From assembly GCA_002321335.1 (NCBI GenBank), contig DCMG01000121.1, forward strand, positions 1 to 18,644: a stretch of DNA of 18,644 bases. The letters run 5' to 3'. The DNA is from Bacteroidales bacterium UBA1628. GTDB taxonomy: Bacteria; Bacteroidota; Bacteroidia; Bacteroidales; UBA932. The notes beneath the pieces were generated by a model, which saw only the letters and a program-made list of their open reading frames with translations, was not told the DNA's origin and searched no databases. The stretch's first letter is position 1; every line of letters begins with the position of its first letter. Below are positions 1-7,813 of the stretch, one piece after another. The position numbers and the translations under genes are program-made.

Positions 1-189
1 ACAAGTCTGCGGAATTTAGGTAGAATAATTCTGATAGAATGATTTTTGTCATATAAATTTATATGAAATAAAATTATATTAAATAAGATTGTATAATCCG
101 CTGAAAACCCAGTATCGAACCTTATGAATGTGGGCTGGCTGAAATGACGTTTTCTGCCATGAGAAGATATGAGTACTTTTATTTTATTG
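1..189. other. AT-rich upstream region with degenerate operator-like sites
   Basis: No gene is supported here. The stretch is very AT-rich. It holds a small palindrome AGAAT-A-ATTCT at 22-32 and a perfect 18-bp palindrome at 49-66 (centre ATAAATTTAT). A 19-nt segment at 36-54 matches 217-235, beside the ATPase start, at 16 of 19 positions. These look like a degenerate second copy of the ATPase control region. A purely compositional origin in AT-rich DNA cannot be excluded. Confidence 0.4.
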
Positions 190-226
190 AAATTATTCTG
201 CCAAAATAATTTTGGCAGAATAATTT
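190..226. repeat. Perfect 37-bp palindrome, probable operator of the ATPase gene
   Basis: The left arm AAATTATTCTGCCAAAAT (190-207) and its exact reverse complement (209-226) flank a single central A at 208. The palindrome covers the candidate -33 element TTTG (211-214) and ends five bases before the -7 element, so a bound protein would block RNA polymerase. There is no T-run following it, and a gene starts just downstream, so a terminator role is unlikely. Autoregulation by the ATPase, which carries its own winged helix, is inference. Confidence 0.65.
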
Positions 227-238
227 TTGCTATATTTG
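211..238 (+). promoter_or_regulatory. Bacteroidales-type promoter of the ATPase gene
   Basis: TATATTTG at 231-238 is an exact match to the Bacteroidota -7 consensus TAnnTTTG. TTTG at 211-214 could be the -33 element, although the 16-nt spacing is shorter than the usual 19-21. Transcription would start near 244-246, so the ATG at 257 is the more natural start and the ATG at 245 would be leaderless. Confidence 0.5.
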
Positions 239-256
239 CCATTGATGGAAGCGAAT

Positions 257-1393
257 ATGGACAAATACTATAATCCGTTCTTTATCGCGGGAAGGATTCC
301 TCCGGAATGTTTCTGTGATAGGGACGCAGAGACCAAACGGTTGACAGGGTGCATATTAAATCATGAGAATGTTGTTCTGACTTCCCCAAGAAGGGTCGGG
401 AAGACGGAACTGATTTATCATTGCTTTGATGATGAGAGGCTGAAAGATGAGTTTTTCGTGATATTCGTTGACATCCTGCACACATCCAGTCTGCGGGAAT
501 TGATCATGGAGTTTGGCTCAGGGGTGTTCAAGAAGGTCGCAAGGCAGAGTGACAAGCTGATGAAGTCTTTCGCCTCGACTCTAAGGTCGCTTCAGGGAAG
601 TTTCGGATTCGATCCGGTGAGTGGGATGCCGACATTCAATGTCCGTCTGGGGGACATTACGGCTCCGGAATATACCATCGAAGAGATATTCGAATATCTT
701 GAAAAGGCTGACAGGCGCTGCATCGTTGTCATTGATGAGTTTCAGCAGGTTGTGAAGTATCGCGAGAAGGGTGTGGAGGCACTGCTGAGGGCGAATATTC
801 AGCGTTCGTCCAACTCTAATTTCATATTTTCCGGCAGCGAGAGGCGCATTATGGACCAGATTTTTCTGGATGCGAAGAGACCGTTCTATCAGAGTGCGAC
901 CAATTTGAGTATGGCACCTATTGACAGAAGTGTTTATGTCCGGTTTGCGCAAGAACTGTTCGCAAGGTATGGAAAGACAGTCACGGAAAAGGGAGTTCTC
1001 AAGGCATACGATACGTTCGAGGGAATCACAGCTTATGTGCAAAGGATAATGCACGATGCGTTCTCGGAGACATCTACCGGAGGTACGGCGGACATCGATC
1101 TTGTGAACAGTATGGCTGACAGGTTTGTCGAGGAGAGTTCCAGACGTATCCGCGAACAACTTTCGTTCATCACGGAACAGCAGAAAGAACTTTTGTATGC
1201 TATTCATTCAGAAGGTATTGCTAAAGGATTAACGACCTCGGCGTTTGTGAAGAAGCATAGATTGAAGTCTGCGAGTTCGGTTCAATCAGCGACAAAGCAG
1301 CTTTTGGAAATGGATCTTATAACCAAAGTCGGCAGAGAATATACGATCTCTGATCCTTTGCTGAAACTTTGGCTTACACGTGAAATACAATAA
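257..1393 (+). CDS. P-loop ATPase (ATPase_2 / AAA type) with C-terminal winged helix
   Basis: A 378-residue protein. The N-terminus (NPFFIAGRIPPECFCDR) is typical of a large, often multicopy Bacteroidales ATP-binding family related to PF01637. Walker A is SPRRVGKT (residues 43-50, K49) and Walker B is CIVVIDEF (155-162, D160/E161). A sensor-like FSGSERR segment follows. The last ~70 residues (from about FITEQQKELLYAI to LLKLWL) form a winged-helix-like module, so DNA binding is plausible. ATG 257 is preceded by GGAAG; ATG 245 is an alternative. The gene sits behind a 37-bp palindrome and is followed after 5 nt by a small membrane protein gene. The biological role of this family is not established; regulator, defence or selfish-element functions are all possible. 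The P-loop assignment is firm and the function is not. Confidence 0.85.
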   Translation: MDKYYNPFFIAGRIPPECFCDRDAETKRLTGCILNHENVVLTSPRRVGKTELIYHCFDDERLKDEFFVIFVDILHTSSLRELIMEFGSGVFKKVARQSDKLMKSFASTLRSLQGSFGFDPVSGMPTFNVRLGDITAPEYTIEEIFEYLEKADRRCIVVIDEFQQVVKYREKGVEALLRANIQRSSNSNFIFSGSERRIMDQIFLDAKRPFYQSATNLSMAPIDRSVYVRFAQELFARYGKTVTEKGVLKAYDTFEGITAYVQRIMHDAFSETSTGGTADIDLVNSMADRFVEESSRRIREQLSFITEQQKELLYAIHSEGIAKGLTTSAFVKKHRLKSASSVQSATKQLLEMDLITKVGREYTISDPLLKLWLTREIQ

Positions 1394-1398
1394 TTTCA

Positions 1399-1641
1399 AT
1401 GGAGACCATAGAAAAGCATAATTCTTTATTAAAAAGGATGAAACATTCAAAATGGTTGCGAGGATGGAGATTAGCCTTGTTGATTACTTTGTCTGTTGCC
1501 ATAATTGTGTTTATCTTTTCACTTATCTTTATTCCTGTGTTTAGAGACACCATTACTGATGTGATAGGATTTATTTTTGCGTTACCTTTTGGGATAATTA
1601 TGTTTTTTGCATATTTTGATGACATGATTGCAAGAAAATAA
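1399..1641 (+). CDS. Small two-TM membrane protein, unknown function
   Basis: An 80-residue protein starting 5 nt after the ATPase stop, so probably co-transcribed. The N-terminus is basic (residues 1-21, many K/R/H). It is followed by two hydrophobic helices (about 26-48 and 53-73) and a short charged tail ending in DDMIARK. I recognise no family. The gene is markedly AT-richer than the protease gene after it and belongs compositionally with the ATPase. It may be a partner of the ATPase or an orphan. The reading frame is supported by its length, position and coherent TM pattern, not by homology. Confidence 0.55.
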   Translation: METIEKHNSLLKRMKHSKWLRGWRLALLITLSVAIIVFIFSLIFIPVFRDTITDVIGFIFALPFGIIMFFAYFDDMIARK

Positions 1642-1681
1642 TATAAGTGTTCAAAACAATATTCGACAACATATGATAGTT

Positions 1682-4600
1682 ATGAAGAGATTATTTTTGA
1701 CATTCCTTTTGGGAGGGATCGCGCTTTCTTCGGTCGCTTCGACAACGGGTTCGACGACCGATGAGGTGAGACTGTTGAGGTTCCCGGCGACGAACGGGAC
1801 GGACGTGGTGTTCTCCTATGCCGGTGACTTGTTCACGGCACCGTTGACTGGCGGCGAGGCGCGCCGCCTGACCTCACACATCGGCTACGAGATGTTCGCT
1901 CACTACTCTCCGGACGGCAAGACAATCGCCTTTACCGGGGAATATGACGGCAACCGCGAGATCTACATCATTCCGGCCAGAGGTGGGGAACCTGTTCGCC
2001 TGACCTACACGGCCACCAACGGGCGAGATGACCTTGGTGACAGGATGGGTCCTAACAACATCGTAATGGGATGGACACCTGACGGAAAGAACATCATATT
2101 CAGAAACCGCACAGGTGACGGATTCTCCGGCAAGCTTTGGACGGTTTCAATCAATGGCGGCATGCCGAAGGAGATTCCGCTTCCGGAAGGAGGCTTCTGC
2201 TCATATTCGCCTGACGGAAAGAAACTTGCCTACAATCGGGTGATGAGGGAGTTCAGGACATGGAAATATTACCGTGGCGGAATGGCCGATGAGGTCTGGG
2301 TATATGACGGCAAGAAAGTAGAGAAGATCACCGACAACCCGGCTCAGGACATATTCCCTATGTGGGTCGGTGACGAGATCTACTTCGCTTCCGACCGCGA
2401 CATGACGATGAATCTGTTCGTCTATAACACGAAGACCAAGGCCACGACCAAGGTGACATCTTTTGATGACTATGACGTGAAGTTCCCGAGCACCAACGGA
2501 AAACTCGTCGTGTTCGAGAAAGGTGGCTATCTCTACAAGCTTGATCCGGCAACTAAGACTACCGAACAGATCCACATCACCCTCGGTTCAGACCTTGTCT
2601 ATGCAAGGGCGGAGAGGATGAATGTCGGCAAGAAGGGCCGCTCGTCGTTCAGCCTATCCCCTGACGGAAAGAGAATGGCCGTGACGGCTCGTGGTGAAGT
2701 CTTCGACGTGCCTGTCGGAAAGGGCATTACCCGCAACATCACCAAAACTCCTGGTTCCAATGAGCGCAGCGCCGACTGGAGCCCGGACGGCAAGTACATC
2801 GCCTTCATCGGTGACGGGACAGGAGAGACCGAGGTTTATCTCTACGATGTCGCCGCCGCCGGCGAGCCGGTCCAGATCACCAAGGACAACGACACCTACA
2901 TCCGCGACCTCCAGTGGAGTCCGGACAGCAGGCACATCCTCTACACTGACCGCAAGAACCGTATCGTTGAGATCGATCCGTTCGCCAAGACCGTCAGAAC
3001 AGTGCTGCAGTGCCCTGAGCAGGAGATAAGGGATGTTGAATATTCCCCTGACTGCAAATGGCTCACCTACAGCCGCCCTGCACCGAACAAGATGAGCGTA
3101 GTCTATGTCTATAATCTTTCCTCCGGCAAGGAATATCCTGTCACGGAGAAATGGTATGACTCCAGCTCACCAACCTTCTCTTCTGACGGCAAGTACTTGA
3201 TATTCACATCCGACCGTGACTTCCGTCCGATCTACAGCTGGATCGAGTGGAACTTCGCCTACACCGACAGGAGCGGAGTCTACATGACGATGCTCGCTTC
3301 CGGAACGCCTTCTCCGCTGCTCCCGACTGACTGCGAATCCTTGAATATTCATGAATCAGAGGAAGACACCGCTCCTGCCGAGGCCGACAAGAAGCCGGCG
3401 AAAGGTGGCAAGACTGCCAAAGAGCAGAAGGACGCGAAGGTTTCCGGCAAGAGCTCCGTGGACGTGAAGATAGATGTGGACGGTCTTCTTGACAGGACCA
3501 TCAAGCTTCCTATCGGTGGCTCACGCTCGTACTTCAGCGATGGCAAGAAACTTTGGTACAGGGATGGCCGTGGCACTCAAGTGTTTGATTTCGAGAGCGG
3601 CAAGTCCGAGCAGTGCTCCGATGGAATGGTCATCTATCGTCCGGGCGACAAGAAGGCACTCTCGACCGCCAAAGGCAAGTGGACAGCCGTCAACTTCCCA
3701 TCAGCGAAAGTCGGTGGAGGCGAGGCCATCGACCTCGACAACATGTACACGACCGTTGACTACGCCCAGGAGTGGCCTCAGATCTTTGACGAGGTTTGGA
3801 GAGCCTTCCGCGACGGCTACTATCTTGAGAATATGCACGGACGCAACTGGAAGGCGGTAAAAGAAAAGTACGCAGCCCTTCTGCCTTACGTCAAGACCCG
3901 TCTGGATCTCAACTACGTTATCGGTGGGATGATCGGTGAGGTCGCCAGCGGCCACGCCTACGTCAATCCGGGGGACTACCCTAAGCCGGAGCGCATTCCG
4001 ATGGGACTTCTCGGAGCCAAGATGAGCAAGGACAAGAGTGGCTATTTCAAGATCGACCACATCTATTCCGGAGCCGTTTACAGAAGCGAACTCCGTTCTC
4101 CATTGACCGAGCCGGGAATGAACATCTCCGAGGGCGACTTTATCACAGCCATTGACGGTCAGTCGCTTAAAGATGTTGACAACATCTACAAACTCCTTGT
4201 CGGCAAGGCTGGCAAGCTCGTTGAGCTGACTGTGAACAAGTCTGCCGCAGACGGTGGCCGCAAGGTTGTCGTCAAACCTATAGCCGATGAATATCCTCTC
4301 GAACATTACGAGTGGGTGATGAGGAATATCCGCACCGTCGAGGAGAAGTCAGGCGGCAAGGTCGGCTACATCTATATTCCTGACATGGGACCGGAGGGAC
4401 TGAACGAGTTCGCCCGCTGGTACTATCCGCAGCTGGACAAAGAGGCTCTCATCATCGACGACCGCGCCAACGGTGGCGGAAACATCTCCCCGATGGTCAT
4501 TGAGAGGCTTCTGCGCAAGGTCTATAGGATGACGATGTACAGGAACTCCAACCAGAACGGGACCATCCCGGAGGGAACGCACACCGGACCTAAGGTGCTG

Positions 4601-4984
4601 CTGATCAACAAATATTCCGCCTCCGATGGAGACCTCTTCCCGTGGAGTTTCAAGGCAAATAACCTCGGAACTGTGATCGGCACCAGAACTTGGGGCGGCA
4701 TCGTGGGCATCAGCGGCTCGCTGCCTTACATGGACGGAACCGACGTGCGTGTGCCGTTCTTCACGAACTACGACGCGGCGACGGGACAGTGGATTGTCGA
4801 GAACCACGGAGTCGACCCTGACATCCTGCTGGACAATGACCCAATTAAGGAATATGCCGGTGAGGATCAGCAGCTTGACAAGGCCATCGAGACCGCCCTC
4901 CAGCAGATCAAGGACCGCAAGCCGCTCCCGAAGACCCCGGCTCCTCGCACCTTCAAGGATCTGGGACTCCCGGAGATCAAGTAA
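1682..4984 (+). CDS. Tricorn-type S41 protease, exported
   Basis: A 1100-residue protein. Starting at ATG 1682 gives a clean signal peptide (MKRLFLTFLLGG, then SSVAS near residue 20), so upstream in-frame codons from 1628 are excluded. The N-terminal half is a beta-propeller with repeated PD40 motifs (YSPDGK at 75, 175; SPDGK 326; WSPDGK 366; WSPD 412; YSPD 454; FSSDGK 499). A Lys/Ala/Glu-rich linker follows (about 556-600), then the tricorn core, a PDZ domain (about 773-862) and the S41 catalytic domain. Catalytic residues match tricorn: H758 in VASGHAYV, nucleophile S981 and D982 in SASDGD, E1040 in VENHGVDPD. The tricorn Ser preceding the catalytic His is Gly757 here. Family role: degradation of peptides, often downstream of larger proteases. 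The signal peptide places it in the periplasm or beyond. Assignment is secure; the substrate is unknown. Confidence 0.93.
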   Translation: MKRLFLTFLLGGIALSSVASTTGSTTDEVRLLRFPATNGTDVVFSYAGDLFTAPLTGGEARRLTSHIGYEMFAHYSPDGKTIAFTGEYDGNREIYIIPARGGEPVRLTYTATNGRDDLGDRMGPNNIVMGWTPDGKNIIFRNRTGDGFSGKLWTVSINGGMPKEIPLPEGGFCSYSPDGKKLAYNRVMREFRTWKYYRGGMADEVWVYDGKKVEKITDNPAQDIFPMWVGDEIYFASDRDMTMNLFVYNTKTKATTKVTSFDDYDVKFPSTNGKLVVFEKGGYLYKLDPATKTTEQIHITLGSDLVYARAERMNVGKKGRSSFSLSPDGKRMAVTARGEVFDVPVGKGITRNITKTPGSNERSADWSPDGKYIAFIGDGTGETEVYLYDVAAAGEPVQITKDNDTYIRDLQWSPDSRHILYTDRKNRIVEIDPFAKTVRTVLQCPEQEIRDVEYSPDCKWLTYSRPAPNKMSVVYVYNLSSGKEYPVTEKWYDSSSPTFSSDGKYLIFTSDRDFRPIYSWIEWNFAYTDRSGVYMTMLASGTPSPLLPTDCESLNIHESEEDTAPAEADKKPAKGGKTAKEQKDAKVSGKSSVDVKIDVDGLLDRTIKLPIGGSRSYFSDGKKLWYRDGRGTQVFDFESGKSEQCSDGMVIYRPGDKKALSTAKGKWTAVNFPSAKVGGGEAIDLDNMYTTVDYAQEWPQIFDEVWRAFRDGYYLENMHGRNWKAVKEKYAALLPYVKTRLDLNYVIGGMIGEVASGHAYVNPGDYPKPERIPMGLLGAKMSKDKSGYFKIDHIYSGAVYRSELRSPLTEPGMNISEGDFITAIDGQSLKDVDNIYKLLVGKAGKLVELTVNKSAADGGRKVVVKPIADEYPLEHYEWVMRNIRTVEEKSGGKVGYIYIPDMGPEGLNEFARWYYPQLDKEALIIDDRANGGGNISPMVIERLLRKVYRMTMYRNSNQNGTIPEGTHTGPKVLLINKYSASDGDLFPWSFKANNLGTVIGTRTWGGIVGISGSLPYMDGTDVRVPFFTNYDAATGQWIVENHGVDPDILLDNDPIKEYAGEDQQLDKAIETALQQIKDRKPLPKTPAPRTFKDLGLPEIK

Positions 4985-5001
4985 GAGATTTCCGAAAAGA
5001 G

Positions 5002-5078
5002 CGCTTCGACAGGCTCAGCGACCGACGTGTAACTCATTCGGTCGCTGAGTTTGTGGTCACTGAGCCTGCCGAAATGAC
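5002..5078. repeat. Dispersed palindromic repeat, composite copy (three partial units)
   Basis: Between the protease and barrel genes lie a plus-strand unit (CTTCGACAGGCTCAGCGACC, from 5004), a truncated minus-strand unit (5039-5053) and a second minus-strand unit (5055-5078). CTCAGCGACCG at 5014-5024 pairs perfectly with 5039-5049, so the transcript can form an 11-bp stem. The units belong to the same family as copies at 5801, 11403, 13975 and 14199. No long T-run follows immediately, so termination is possible but not shown. Confidence 0.75.
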
Positions 5079-5121
5079 ACTGTGAACCTAATCCGGTTTT
5101 TCATAAATGAATAAAATACCT

Positions 5122-5129
5122 TATATTTG
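5122..5129 (+). promoter_or_regulatory. -7 promoter element of the barrel gene
   Basis: TATATTTG matches the Bacteroidota -7 consensus TAnnTTTG exactly and lies 34 nt before ATG 5164, giving a leader of roughly 28 nt. The -33 position has only a T-run (around 5096-5101), so that half of the promoter is weak. Confidence 0.45.
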
Positions 5130-5163
5130 ACTTTGGATTTGAAACAGTAAAAGCATTACGGAT

Positions 5164-5778
5164 ATGAAAAAGTTTTTTACAATCGTGCTTGCAGCCTCGA
5201 TGCTGCTTATCGGATCTAACACCCATGCTCAGACATGGACGGCCGCCGGCGGATTCACCACATTCAGCCTTTCAGGCCCAGATGCCGACAAAGTGATGGA
5301 CGGAAGCATGCCTGGCTTCTATTTTGGAGTCAGCTACGACTATGCCTTTTCATCTCTTGAAGGCCTTACGGTTGAGCCAGGACTCTATTTCATGCACTAC
5401 GGCAAGGATCGCACAATGCCTTTCACCACCGAGTCGAAGGCTTACCGCGCCAATTACTTCCATATTCCAGTCAATCTAAAGTACACAATTCCGTTTGACG
5501 CCAACATCAGAGTCTCCGCCTTCACAGGCCCTCGCCTGAATTTTTTTGGAATGGGAAACATGTTCAGCAAAGGCGTGACATTTCCAAGCCTTAAAAACCT
5601 TGATGTTCAGTGGGGTCTGGGAGTCTCAGCCACAATCGTCGACGCTGTCATGCTCCGAGCCGGCTACGATTTTGGTCTGACCAAGTGCGTGAAGGACAAC
5701 ACCAAGCACGAAAGCTGGGCAAATGACCTCAAAGTCCACAGGAACTCCTTTTACATCGGTGTAGGTTTCGCCTTCTGA
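5164..5778 (+). CDS. Outer-membrane beta-barrel protein (PorT / OMP_b-brl_2-like)
   Basis: A 204-residue protein with a signal peptide ending in THA at residue 22 (MKKFFTIVLAASMLLIG core). The mature part shows alternating amphipathic strands with Gly/Tyr-rich turns (GFYFGVSYDYAF, LTVEPGLYFMHYG, YFHIPVNLKYTIPF, WGLGVSATI, LRAGYDFGL) and ends in FYIGVGFAF, a classic C-terminal barrel strand with terminal Phe. Length and strand pattern fit the ~8-strand PF13568 family common in Bacteroidota. It is probably monocistronic: its own -7 element lies upstream and a hairpin terminator downstream. The specific ligand or role cannot be read from the sequence. Confidence 0.82.
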   Translation: MKKFFTIVLAASMLLIGSNTHAQTWTAAGGFTTFSLSGPDADKVMDGSMPGFYFGVSYDYAFSSLEGLTVEPGLYFMHYGKDRTMPFTTESKAYRANYFHIPVNLKYTIPFDANIRVSAFTGPRLNFFGMGNMFSKGVTFPSLKNLDVQWGLGVSATIVDAVMLRAGYDFGLTKCVKDNTKHESWANDLKVHRNSFYIGVGFAF

Positions 5779-5800
5779 TTTATCAAGTCTATAGAACTCA

Positions 5801-5840
5801 ATCCGGTCACTTCGGCAAGCTCGGTGACCGGATTTCTTTA
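5801..5840 (+). terminator. Rho-independent terminator built from a dispersed palindromic repeat
   Basis: ATCCGGTCAC (5801-5810) pairs perfectly with GTGACCGGAT (5824-5833), and a T-rich tail follows (ATTTCTTTATTTAA). The loop contains TTCGGCAAGCTC, which identifies it as a member of the repeat family also present at 5002, 11403, 13975 and 14199. It lies 22 nt after the barrel gene stop. Confidence 0.7.
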
Positions 5841-5916
5841 TTTAATGAAACCTAAACTGTCAACCTGCAACCATCCGTTGTAATTCACCGCCTGAATATT
5901 TTCATATTTTCGCACT

Positions 5917-7587
5917 ATGAAGCTATCAGGAATATTCATTTTCTCTATATCAGCTTCAGTCGTGGTTGCTTTTTCTTCTTGCTCCGGCAGGGAGGTTGAT
6001 CATGCGTTGGACGTTGCGGAAAATGTTATCTGGACTCGTCCCGACAGTTCACTGTCTGCGCTGAAGTCGATTGACACCTTGGATTTGAGGTCGGAATCAC
6101 GTCATGCGAGGTACTCTTTGCTTTACTCGATGGCGCTGGACCGAAACTGCATCGACACCTCCGACACCGGTATAATCCTCCCCGCAGTAAGATTCTATAA
6201 CCACCACGGCTCCGACGCTGACCGGATGAGAGTGTATTATTATCTTGGAAGGCTGCACTATAACGGAGGGGACTTTCTTTCAGCCATCAAATGTTATATG
6301 CAGGCGAAAGAATATTCCTATGATTCAAAGGATTTCGTATTTCGCGGCTTGATTTCATCCGCCATTTCGGATGTGTACGCGCGGAATGACAACTTTCAGG
6401 AAAAGGTCAGATATTCAGAGGAAGCTGTCAATTGTTTCACCGAGGCGCACGATTCGCTCAGAGTTTGGATAACCACAGGCCGGCTGGCCTCGTACTATGC
6501 CGATTGCAAAAATTGGGAGAAGTCAGACAGTCTCTATTCGGAGTTCTTTTCCCATAGTCCTTATGACACAACCGTCTTGGCCGAGCATCTTTTCAACGCA
6601 TCCAGATATTCCCTGCTCAAGCCGAATCCAGATCCTCTTCAAAGCATGGAGCTTTTCAAGAAAGCGATTTTCGAATATGGCGGCAAACCTTCCGTGACAG
6701 ACTACGCCGCATATGCTTATGCGCTTGGCCTGCTCGGAGACACCTCTGCCGCTGACAGCATATTCTCGCAATTGGACGCATCGGGGAATGAAACCCTGCC
6801 GCTGATGGTCTGGAAATACCGCGCGTTCAAAAATCGAAGTGACTTCAAGGAAGCCTTGGATATGTTCGAGAGGTCTGTGGCTTTACAAGAGGCCTCGATA
6901 ACCGCAGCGCTGAATCAGTCTGTGGCTCAGGCTCAGTCCGACTATTTCAAGACCAAGGCGAAACTGGCCGAGAAGGACCGGAGGATGCTGGTTCTTGCCA
7001 GATGGATTGTGTTTTTGGCTGGAATCCTCGGCTTGTTCATCGCTTTTACGTTTCATTTGCACAACAAACGGAAATGGGCCAGACGGATGGCGGAGATGTC
7101 CATGATAAACGAGGAGGTGAATGTCAGGCTTTCAAAGGAGCAGGACGCTTTGTCCGACAAGGAACAGGCTCTTCAGAACCTGAGAAGGAAGTACGTCTTG
7201 ACCTACAAGCGACAGTACAGCCAGCTGAATGACCTGTGTGCCGAATATTGGGCGACTGCCGGAAGTGGCAAGGAACAGGAACGCATCTATGAGAAAGTCA
7301 AGAAAATCGTCAGCGTGATAGACGGCTGCAACCAGAAGAGACTGGAGCGGATGATAGACGAGAACCTCGGCGGAATCATGAGTGGTCTGCGCGCCGATCT
7401 GCCGGACGCGACGGACAATGATTTCCGTTTCATAGCCCTGAATATTCTTGGTTTTGACGCTAAAACCATCGCGCGTGTCATGAATTACACCGTGCAGAGC
7501 GTGTACACGAAACGTGTGAGGCTAAGGGCGAAGATATCCTCATTGGCCTCTGAAAACAAGAATTTTTACCTTGACTTCATAGGATGA
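5917..7587 (+). CDS. Membrane-anchored TPR regulator with C-terminal HTH
   Basis: A 556-residue protein. The N-terminal hydrophobic stretch ends in a lipobox-like FSSC (C22). A TPR-like helical array follows (about 30-335; for example MRVYYYLGRLHYNGGDFLSAIKCYMQAKEYS spans one repeat). Next come a single TM helix (about 363-380, WIVFLAGILGLFIAF), a basic stop-transfer (NKRKWARR), a coiled coil (about 390-430) and a C-terminal HTH (about 514-541, core DAKTIARVMNYTVQSVYTKR). The architecture fits the Bacteroidota DUF6377-like TPR one-component regulators: external TPR sensor, cytoplasmic DNA-binding tail. A weak -7 element, TATTTTCG (5905-5912), abuts the start. The gene for a small DUF3244-like secreted protein follows; such pairing suggests it is a target or partner, which is inference. 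Confidence 0.82.
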   Translation: MKLSGIFIFSISASVVVAFSSCSGREVDHALDVAENVIWTRPDSSLSALKSIDTLDLRSESRHARYSLLYSMALDRNCIDTSDTGIILPAVRFYNHHGSDADRMRVYYYLGRLHYNGGDFLSAIKCYMQAKEYSYDSKDFVFRGLISSAISDVYARNDNFQEKVRYSEEAVNCFTEAHDSLRVWITTGRLASYYADCKNWEKSDSLYSEFFSHSPYDTTVLAEHLFNASRYSLLKPNPDPLQSMELFKKAIFEYGGKPSVTDYAAYAYALGLLGDTSAADSIFSQLDASGNETLPLMVWKYRAFKNRSDFKEALDMFERSVALQEASITAALNQSVAQAQSDYFKTKAKLAEKDRRMLVLARWIVFLAGILGLFIAFTFHLHNKRKWARRMAEMSMINEEVNVRLSKEQDALSDKEQALQNLRRKYVLTYKRQYSQLNDLCAEYWATAGSGKEQERIYEKVKKIVSVIDGCNQKRLERMIDENLGGIMSGLRADLPDATDNDFRFIALNILGFDAKTIARVMNYTVQSVYTKRVRLRAKISSLASENKNFYLDFIG

Positions 7588-7760
7588 CAAACATAAAAGA
7601 TTGGCATTCAACAAATTCGCCGCTCATTAACAAGACTGTCGTTCTTAAAATCCTGAAATTCAGCAAATTGCCCTCCTTCGTTTAGACTCCGGATTCGCCA
7701 TGAGCGCTATCACGCTGTATATCAACAAAATAAAGTAGCCAGTCGTTAATACTATTTTCC

Positions 7761-7791
7761 ATTGAAGAAAGATTCTTTCTTGCGAACTTTG
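7761..7791 (+). promoter_or_regulatory. Candidate promoter with a 17-bp palindrome in its spacer
   Basis: ATTG (7761-7764) and GAACTTTG (7784-7791) are one-mismatch versions of the -33 and -7 elements, separated by exactly 19 nt. A perfect palindrome, AAGAAAGA-T-TCTTTCTT (7765-7781), fills most of that spacer, the position expected of an operator. The gene starts 22 nt after the -7 element. Confidence 0.45.
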
Positions 7792-7813
7792 CGGAAACCA
7801 AAGTAATAAACCA

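Noticed and set aside
684..699. Palindrome AGATATTCGAATATCT inside the ATPase gene
   Set aside because: Short, within a coding region with ordinary codons for that stretch, and without a second copy; probably chance overlap of frequent GAATAT half-sites.
1374..1625. A minus-strand frame opposite the small two-TM protein
   Set aside because: It lies opposite a frame with two coherent TM helices that follows the ATPase by 5 nt. The plus-strand reading is better supported.
5002..5078. CRISPR-like array from the repeated units
   Set aside because: Units are in opposite orientations, of unequal length, without regular spacers, and no cas genes are present.
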